From assembly GCA_002339265.1 (NCBI GenBank), contig DDKG01000352.1:1-19403 (forward strand): a stretch of DNA of 19,403 bases. The letters run 5' to 3'. Origin of the DNA: Massilia sp. UBA2604 (GTDB lineage Bacteria; Pseudomonadota; Gammaproteobacteria; Burkholderiales; Burkholderiaceae_D). Below, piece by piece: positions 14,325 through 19,403 of this stretch. The notes beneath the pieces were generated by a model. That model did no database searches, was not told where the DNA came from, and worked only from the letters and a program-made list of their open reading frames with translations. Made by a program: the position numbers and the translations under genes. How positions within the stretch are numbered: the stretch's first letter is position 1; each line of letters opens with the position of its first letter.

Positions 14325-14951
14325 ATGAGCCTCCAACCCCTTTCGCGTATCGGCGCCGCCCTGGCGCTGGCCTGTTCGTTTGCCAGCGCCCACGGCGCCG
14401 ACTCCCTGGCCGACGTCGAACGCGCCATCGTGCCGGTGGCCAGCTGGGGCGGCACACCGGCGGACGACGCAAAAGCACGTCGCCACCGGATCACCCACAT
14501 CACCCTGCACCACCAGGGCGAGCCATTCAGGCCGGGCACCGATCCGCAAGCCTACCTGCGCCGCCTGCAGGCCTGGTCGCGCGCCGAGAAGGGCTGGCTC
14601 GACATTCCCTACCACTACGTGATCGACCTCGATGGCCGGATCTACGGCGCGCGCGACATCGCCTATGCCGGCGACACCAATACCGAATACGACCCGAAGG
14701 GACATGCGCTGATCGAGGTGGTCGGCAATTTCGAGGAGGTCGAGCCGAACGGGCAGCAGCTCGACGCGGTAGTGAAGCTGATGGCGATGCTGGCGGCCAA
14801 GCACCAGGTGTCGCTGGACGATATCCAGGCCCATCGCGATTATTCGGACAAGACCGTGTGCCCGGGCGAGAACCTGTACCGCTACGTGAAGGACGATTAT
14901 TTCAGGCACAAGGTCGCCTTGCGGCTGGCGCAGGAGCAGGCTGCGAAGTAA
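14325..14951 (+). CDS. Peptidoglycan N-acetylmuramoyl-L-alanine amidase (amidase_2/PGRP type)
   Basis: This 208-residue exported zinc amidase cleaves the lactyl-amide bond between MurNAc and L-Ala. It has a signal peptide (about residues 1-25, ending ASAHGA). The catalytic domain shows ITHITLHHQG with zinc ligand H62, IPYHYVIDLDGRIYGARDIAYAGDTNT (94-120), NFEEVEPNGQQLDAV and DIQAHRDYSDKTVCPGENLY with ligands H170 and C178. This is the T7-lysozyme/AmiD layout. No ribosome-binding site is obvious before ATG 14325. The stop codon is buried in the loop of a 15-bp hairpin. The role may be cell-wall recycling or remodelling; no phage genes are nearby. Confidence 0.92.
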   Translation: MSLQPLSRIGAALALACSFASAHGADSLADVERAIVPVASWGGTPADDAKARRHRITHITLHHQGEPFRPGTDPQAYLRRLQAWSRAEKGWLDIPYHYVIDLDGRIYGARDIAYAGDTNTEYDPKGHALIEVVGNFEEVEPNGQQLDAVVKLMAMLAAKHQVSLDDIQAHRDYSDKTVCPGENLYRYVKDDYFRHKVALRLAQEQAAK

Positions 14952-14967
14952 GCTTCGCAGCCTGCTC
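14934..14967. terminator. 15-bp perfect hairpin with the amidase stop codon in its loop
   Basis: GAGCAGGCTGCGAAG pairs perfectly with CTTCGCAGCCTGCTC around a TAAG loop that contains the TAA stop (14949-14951). It ends 22 bp before the end of the convergent beta-lactamase-like gene. No T run follows on either strand, so the intrinsic-terminator call is weak. A bidirectional transcription barrier or mRNA-end stabiliser is the alternative. Confidence 0.5.
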
Positions 14968-14989
14968 GGTGAACGCTTACAGTTAATGC

Positions 14990-16669
14990 TTACTGCAGCC
15001 GCGTGCCGGGCGTGGCCTGGCCGTTCTGGTGCAGCACCACGATTGGCGCGCCGTCGGCGGCTTTCCCGAACCTGAGTTCGGCTTTCACGTCACGCGAGAA
15101 GAACACGTCCTCGCTGGCCGGGAAGATCTCGATCTTGCGCTGTCCGGTCGCCTGGGCATAATAGCGCTCGCCCTCGCGGCTCAGGGTGATCGTGAACTGC
15201 GGCGCGAGCTGATAAGCGCCGGCGCGCGCATCGAAGCCGGCGTGGTCGATCTTGACTGCCTCGCGTTCGGCAGGCGCATCACCGATGCGCTGGTTGCGTA
15301 CCCGGTTGCCTTCGTTATCAACCGTGACGTGCGTGACCTTGCCCTGCGCATCGCGCCCGAACTCGAAGCGCGCCAGCGTCCCCGGGATGAAGAAACCGTT
15401 CTTCGAATACGGCGTCAGGGCCGCCGGAGAGCGGTCGCCGCGCGCCATCATGAGCTTGCCGTCGCGGCTGGTGAAGGTGCGCTTGTCCTCGTCGTCGGTC
15501 TCATAGACGCCGGTGAACGCATCGAGGGCACCAGCATCGAGCTTGATTTCCTTCGGCTCCATGATCGGCTTGCCGATCGCCAGCGCAGCCGCCTTCTTGG
15601 CCAGCACTTCCGGATTGGCGTTGCCGCTGTCGGCATTGCTCAGTACCGCGACGAAGACCTTCTGTTCCGGCAGGCGCAGCGCATAGGTGCGGAAACCATT
15701 GATGCCGCCGCCATGGTCGACGACCGGCGTGCCTTGCAGGGTGCCGACGCCCCAGCCATAACCATAGCCGGTCGACTTCTCGGGACTCAGCTTGTACGGC
15801 GTAAAGGCCATCTTCCAGCTCGCGGGTTTAAGCAGCTTGCCGGAGGCGATGGCGGCATCCCATTTCGCCAGGTCGTCCACGGTGGAGACCAGCGCGCCGG
15901 CCGCATACGGCTGGCTCATTGACAGGGGCTGCGCCGGCGCGAAGTCCTTCTCTTGTGCGGTATAGCCGACCGCGCGCGGTGCGTTCGAACGCTCGACGCC
16001 TTCATACGCGGTGTCCTTCATGCCCAGCGGCGTGAGGATGCGCCCCTCGAGAAAGCTGGCGTAGCTGGTGCCCGACACCCGCTCGATGATCGCGCCGAGC
16101 AGGAAGTAGCCGCTGTTGTTGTACTTGAAGCGGGTGCCGGGTTCGAACTCGAGCGGGTCATTCTTGAAGCCGTCGATCATCTGGGCCACGGTCAGGTCTT
16201 TCGCCATCGCCGCCACATAGGCCGACTTGCCGGTATAGCTGACGATGCCCGAGGTATGGGTCAGCAGGTGCTCGATCGTGATGACCTTGCCCTGGGTCGG
16301 ATAGTCGGGGAAGAAGCGCGTGATGGGGTCGTTCAGGGCCAGCTTGCCCTCCTCGGCCAGCATCAGGATCGCCACCGCCGTGAACTGCTTGGTGATCGAG
16401 CCCAGGCGCAGCACGGTGCCGGGCGTCAGCGGGGTCTTCGCGGCCACGTCGGCGGCGCCATAGGCTTTCCGGAACACCGTCTTGCCGTCCTTGACCACGA
16501 TGACCGTGGCGCCCGGATCGTCCGCCTTGTACTGGGGCTTGAACAGTGCGTCGAGCTTGCCGGCCAGCGGCTGCGCGGCAGCCGCCCTGGTGGCCGGCTG
16601 CTGCGCTTGCGCGAGCACAGGATTCGACAACAAGAGGACAGCAACGGTGACGGCGGAGAGTTTCAACAT
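14990..16669 (-). CDS. Serine beta-lactamase-like hydrolase with two DUF3471-type C-terminal repeats
   Basis: This 559-residue exported protein has a signal peptide ending VLA-QA near residue 20. The beta-lactamase/transpeptidase-like domain (about 35-365) has SITK at 91-94 (nucleophile S91, K94), the YNN motif at 183-185 and HGGG at 319-322 in place of KTG. This matches the class C-like esterase, DD-peptidase and ClbP group, not a resistance AmpC. The region after about 375 holds two similar segments, AFTGVYETDDEDKRTF... and ARAGAYQLAPQFTITL..., each a DUF3471-like beta unit, probably for substrate binding. GGAAGGG lies nine bases before the ATG. It is convergent with the amidase, so a shared cell-wall role is possible but unproven. 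Confidence 0.9.
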   Translation of the reverse strand: MLKLSAVTVAVLLLSNPVLAQAQQPATRAAAAQPLAGKLDALFKPQYKADDPGATVIVVKDGKTVFRKAYGAADVAAKTPLTPGTVLRLGSITKQFTAVAILMLAEEGKLALNDPITRFFPDYPTQGKVITIEHLLTHTSGIVSYTGKSAYVAAMAKDLTVAQMIDGFKNDPLEFEPGTRFKYNNSGYFLLGAIIERVSGTSYASFLEGRILTPLGMKDTAYEGVERSNAPRAVGYTAQEKDFAPAQPLSMSQPYAAGALVSTVDDLAKWDAAIASGKLLKPASWKMAFTPYKLSPEKSTGYGYGWGVGTLQGTPVVDHGGGINGFRTYALRLPEQKVFVAVLSNADSGNANPEVLAKKAAALAIGKPIMEPKEIKLDAGALDAFTGVYETDDEDKRTFTSRDGKLMMARGDRSPAALTPYSKNGFFIPGTLARFEFGRDAQGKVTHVTVDNEGNRVRNQRIGDAPAEREAVKIDHAGFDARAGAYQLAPQFTITLSREGERYYAQATGQRKIEIFPASEDVFFSRDVKAELRFGKAADGAPIVVLHQNGQATPGTRLQ

Positions 16670-16820
16670 GATCGACTACCCTTCCTGGCGAGTTGTGATC
16701 TTGCTACTTTAACTCTGCGGTATGTGTAGCGGTAAACTATGCGACGAAGTGTTTTCAATCGCCGATGAACGGCGGTATTTGCATGTCGGCATTCGCGAGC
16801 GTACTGTCATTGTTCGGGAT
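16670..16820. other. Intergenic gap between Abi gene end and hydrolase start
   Basis: These 151 bp hold the hydrolase leader and promoter, which I cannot pin down. They also hold a short stem CGCCG-ATGAA-CGGCG near 16761-16775 that could weakly end the Abi transcript. A plus-strand ORF crossing it is antisense to the Abi gene and has no family features. Nothing else is seen. Confidence 0.4.
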
Positions 16821-17717
16821 CTACACCCAGAGCGGATCTCGATCCCGGTCCTGAACAAAACCCATCTGCGCCGGATTAATCTTTGGGTGCGAATGGAACA
16901 GATATCGCAAGCCATCGGAAAAAAACGCGTTCCCATCGATGGAAGTGGTCATGATACGGATGACTGCGGCGCGGGAGTAGAAGCGGGACGGATGGGAAAA
17001 ATGCGCGGGATACTGGGGATGCGATCGTGGATTGAATGGCAGGGAGCGATTCCAGATTCGTCCATGGTGAGCGCAGGCATTGCGCAAGTTGTTCAGGCTG
17101 TGGAGCCAGGACTCCAGTACAGGCGCTGATAGACCAAACATACTGGCTATCGCGCTCTTCCCATGCGCAAGTTCCTTATACAACGTCGACCACTTACCAA
17201 ACGAAAGGCACTCGGCCACCGCCCACGAAGGCGGCAGACGCGGGCTGGTGTATTTCGCGTGATAGTGAGCGATGAATTCTTGCTTTTCAGAGCGCTGCAC
17301 TTCCCTTGCTACCTCCCCGAACCACTTCGCCTGGTCAGACGCATTTTTGAAAATAGTTTTGGTGAAATCGAGGTACCAATGCGTACCAAAGTGGGTGTTC
17401 AACTCCTGAAGTATGGCAGTTCGAACTGCGACTTCGATCCTGTCGATCTGTTCCATGACAAGCGACCGGAGCGCACGGTCAAACTCATAGATCTGGCGTA
17501 TTTCGTCGAACGTAGTGCCAGGCTTAAACTGCCTGTTCCCATGCAGGAAACCTGCAGGTGCGCTCTGCATGAAAGGCAAGGCGTAGCCACGGAACCGGAA
17601 ATAGCCTATAGCGCGCAGGAAGCGTTCAGCCTCGGCATCGTTCGCCACTGCCAAACCCTTGCTTTTGAGACGTAGAACGCTGTCAGCAACACTAAGTACG
17701 GGCTTAGCGTATTGCAT
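16821..17717 (-). CDS. Abi family (Abi_2, AbiD/AbiF-type) HEPN protein
   Basis: This 298-residue protein is of the abortive-infection Abi_2 family (COG4823). The diagnostic blocks are all present: KPVLSVADSVLRLKSKGL at the start, FLRAIGYFRFRGYALPF (33-49), IYEFDRALRSLVMEQIDRIEVAVRT (76-100), PPSWAVAECLSFGKWSTLYKEL (162-183) and WLHSLNNLRNACAHHGRIWNR (204-224). The last block holds the HEPN RNase-type R212-x4-H217 motif, flanked by H218 and R220. The gene has clearly lower GC than its neighbours (about 40% near 17341-17400), suggesting transfer. It has no strong Shine-Dalgarno, and an RNA-terminator-like element ends 11 bases before its ATG. The likely role is a phage-triggered RNase toxin controlled by the upstream RNA; this is inference. 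Confidence 0.9.
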   Translation of the reverse strand: MQYAKPVLSVADSVLRLKSKGLAVANDAEAERFLRAIGYFRFRGYALPFMQSAPAGFLHGNRQFKPGTTFDEIRQIYEFDRALRSLVMEQIDRIEVAVRTAILQELNTHFGTHWYLDFTKTIFKNASDQAKWFGEVAREVQRSEKQEFIAHYHAKYTSPRLPPSWAVAECLSFGKWSTLYKELAHGKSAIASMFGLSAPVLESWLHSLNNLRNACAHHGRIWNRSLPFNPRSHPQYPAHFSHPSRFYSRAAVIRIMTTSIDGNAFFSDGLRYLFHSHPKINPAQMGFVQDRDRDPLWV

Positions 17718-17728
17718 TTTGCACCGAC

Positions 17729-17789
17729 AAAAAAATAACCCGCCATTTTTACACTGCTCTTGGTAGAGCGCGTGGCGGCGGGTGTTGTT
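17729..17789 (-). ncRNA. Candidate small RNA upstream of the Abi gene (abiF-RNA-like)
   Basis: On the minus strand, from a predicted start near 17789, about 61 nt fold compactly. ACCCGCC (17777-17783) pairs with GGCGGGT (17738-17744), enclosing a GCTCT-ACCA-AGAGC hairpin (17756-17769) and an A-rich single strand, then TTA and seven Ts (17729-17735). The A-run could also pair with the T tail as a pseudoknot. The T tail ends 11 bases before the Abi ATG. Structured RNAs preceding Abi_2 genes are known (the abiF motif), and HEPN toxins held by such RNAs have been proposed. I cannot check this sequence against that consensus. The alternative is a simple attenuator in the Abi leader. Confidence 0.6.
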
Positions 17790-17795
17790 AGGGTT

Positions 17796-17824
17796 AGTTT
17801 ACCTTAGCTTGAAAAATTGATCAA
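17796..17824 (-). promoter_or_regulatory. Promoter of the Abi-associated RNA
   Basis: Minus strand: TTGATC (17819-17824), exactly 17 bp, TAAACT (17796-17801). Each hexamer matches the sigma-70 consensus at four of six positions. The predicted start is near 17789, just before the RNA's outer stem. The -35 sits inside the palindrome TTGATCAA. Confidence 0.55.
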
Positions 17825-17825
17825 A

Positions 17826-17840
17826 TTTGGTGACACCAAA
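17826..17840. promoter_or_regulatory. Perfect 7-1-7 palindrome abutting the Abi-RNA promoter
   Basis: TTTGGTG-A-CACCAAA on the plus strand, one base upstream of the -35 as read on the minus strand. A dimeric regulator could bind here. There is no regulator gene beside it. GTGTACC occurs twice just beyond (17842-17848 and 17865-17871). Confidence 0.4.
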
Positions 17841-17923
17841 CGTGTACCACATGTGTTGCTCGCAGTGTACCGGGCAACGCGATGGCATCTTCTTAAGAGC
17901 GTCAATGGCCATGCTGATGGCAG

Positions 17924-17954
17924 AAAAAAAAGGCAGCCCGCAGGCTGCCTTTTT
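17924..17954 (-). terminator. Intrinsic terminator of the atp operon (bidirectional)
   Basis: GGCAGCC (17932-17938), loop CGCA, GGCTGCC (17943-17949), with eight As on the left and five Ts on the right. On the minus strand the stem is followed by eight Ts, ideal for ending atpC 20 bp downstream of its stop. The symmetric T run on the plus strand makes it usable in both directions. Confidence 0.92.
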
Positions 17955-17973
17955 CATTGTCGAGCTCCGAAGC

Positions 17974-18396
17974 TCAACGGCCTTTCGACCGCAGCTTCTG
18001 GATCGCCGCCAGCTGCGCGACCGCCGCGGCCATCTCGGCCTGGGCTTTCGCGTAGTCGATGTTCGAATCCTTGTTCAGCATCAGCTCTTCAGCCTGCTTC
18101 TTGGCTGCGGTTGCTTTCGCTTCGTCCAGGTCGCCACCGCGGATCGCGGTGTCGGCCAGCACGGTCACGCCGTTCGGCTGCACTTCGAGGATACCGCCGG
18201 CTACGAAGACGAACTCTTCGCCGCCGCCGGCCACCTGGATGCGCACGGCGCCCGGGCGGATGCGCGTGATCAAGGGGGTGTGCTTCGGGTAGATACCCAG
18301 CTCACCCGCTTCACCCGGCAACGCGACGAATTCGGCCTGGCCGGAGAAGATCTGCTCTTCGGCCGAGACTACGTCAACGAGAAATGTGTTTGCCAT
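17974..18396 (-). CDS. atpC: ATP synthase F1 subunit epsilon
   Basis: This 140-residue subunit belongs to the central stalk of F1 and regulates ATP hydrolysis at the inner face of the cytoplasmic membrane. The N-terminal beta-sandwich (about 1-86) contains [40 protein letters not shown] and [24 protein letters not shown]. The C-terminal part (about 88-138) is the expected two-helix hairpin rich in Ala, Lys and Glu. AAGGA lies a few bases before the ATG. It follows atpD by 32 bp and is the last gene of the atp operon, ended by the terminator at 17924-17954. Length and sequence are normal. Confidence 0.98.
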   Translation of the reverse strand: MANTFLVDVVSAEEQIFSGQAEFVALPGEAGELGIYPKHTPLITRIRPGAVRIQVAGGGEEFVFVAGGILEVQPNGVTVLADTAIRGGDLDEAKATAAKKQAEELMLNKDSNIDYAKAQAEMAAAVAQLAAIQKLRSKGR

Positions 18397-18428
18397 GTGT
18401 GTCCTTCAGTTTGAATGAAGAAGCCGAC

Positions 18429-19403
<975 letters not shown>

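Noticed and set aside
16722..17129. 135-aa plus-strand ORF from the gap into the Abi region
   Set aside because: Mostly antisense to the Abi gene, whose family motifs are complete; the ORF has no ribosome-binding site or family resemblance.
17751..17790. tRNA-like stretch TTGGTAGAGCGCG as a tRNA gene fragment on the plus strand
   Set aside because: No acceptor, anticodon or T arm is present around it, so it is not a tRNA gene; it is kept only as a feature of the candidate RNA hairpin.
17841..17923. CRISPR-like or ToxI-like tandem repeats upstream of the Abi gene
   Set aside because: Only a 7-base motif occurs twice; there is no regular repeat-spacer pattern. No CRISPR array was seen anywhere in the window.

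Overview
The window looks like chromosomal DNA of a high-GC betaproteobacterium of the Oxalobacteraceae type (Massilia, Duganella or Janthinobacterium-like). I base this on strong GC bias at third codon positions, the argB / HAD nucleotidase / slmA / pabB-pabC order, an XPNPEP1-type aminopeptidase P, and an atpD-atpC pair ending in a perfect intrinsic terminator. The species assignment is inference; no search was possible. Most of the window is ordinary core and metabolic gene content.

Layout. 1-3226 (minus): a probable four-gene operon, transcribed right to left, of aminopeptidase P, an 86-aa hypothetical, an MgtC/SapB membrane protein and a DUF924 protein cut by the window edge. 3349-3933 (plus): a purine phosphoribosyltransferase. 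3985-5243 (minus): a nitronate monooxygenase-like enzyme and a DUF1289 cysteine protein. 5391-7045 (plus): a small secreted hypothetical and a PHB-depolymerase-family esterase. 7050-7241 (minus): a CWC-type cysteine-rich mini-protein. 7363-11703 (plus): argB, tRNA-Thr(GGT), a HAD pyrimidine-nucleotidase-like gene, slmA and a pabB-pabC fusion. 11704-11918 has no gene but folds into three consecutive strong hairpins. 11919-12530 (minus): an OmpW porin with an FNR-like box upstream. 12706-13164 (plus): a YjaB-like acetyltransferase, overlapping tail to tail with a periplasmic glutathione peroxidase (minus) and followed by a CoA-binding protein (minus). 14325-14951 (plus): a peptidoglycan amidase, convergent with a serine beta-lactamase-like hydrolase (minus). 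16821-17925: a lower-GC insert carrying an Abi-family HEPN protein. 17974-19403 (minus): atpC and atpD, the latter cut by the window edge.

The most interesting part is the Abi insert. Immediately upstream of the Abi start codon, on the same strand, lie a TTGATC-17-TAAACT promoter, a compact region of about 61 nt that folds into a stem with an internal hairpin, and a 7-T tail ending 11 bases before the ATG. The Abi protein carries the RNase-type R-x4-H motif (RNACAH). This is the layout expected of an RNA-regulated HEPN toxin (abiF-RNA type). The internal hairpin loop of the candidate RNA is exactly complementary to the conserved tRNA D-loop (UUGGUA), which suggests either tRNA mimicry or tRNA kissing.

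A second candidate for an undescribed element is the triple-hairpin block between pabBC and ompW. Several perfect palindromes overlap or adjoin promoters of metabolic genes and are listed individually.
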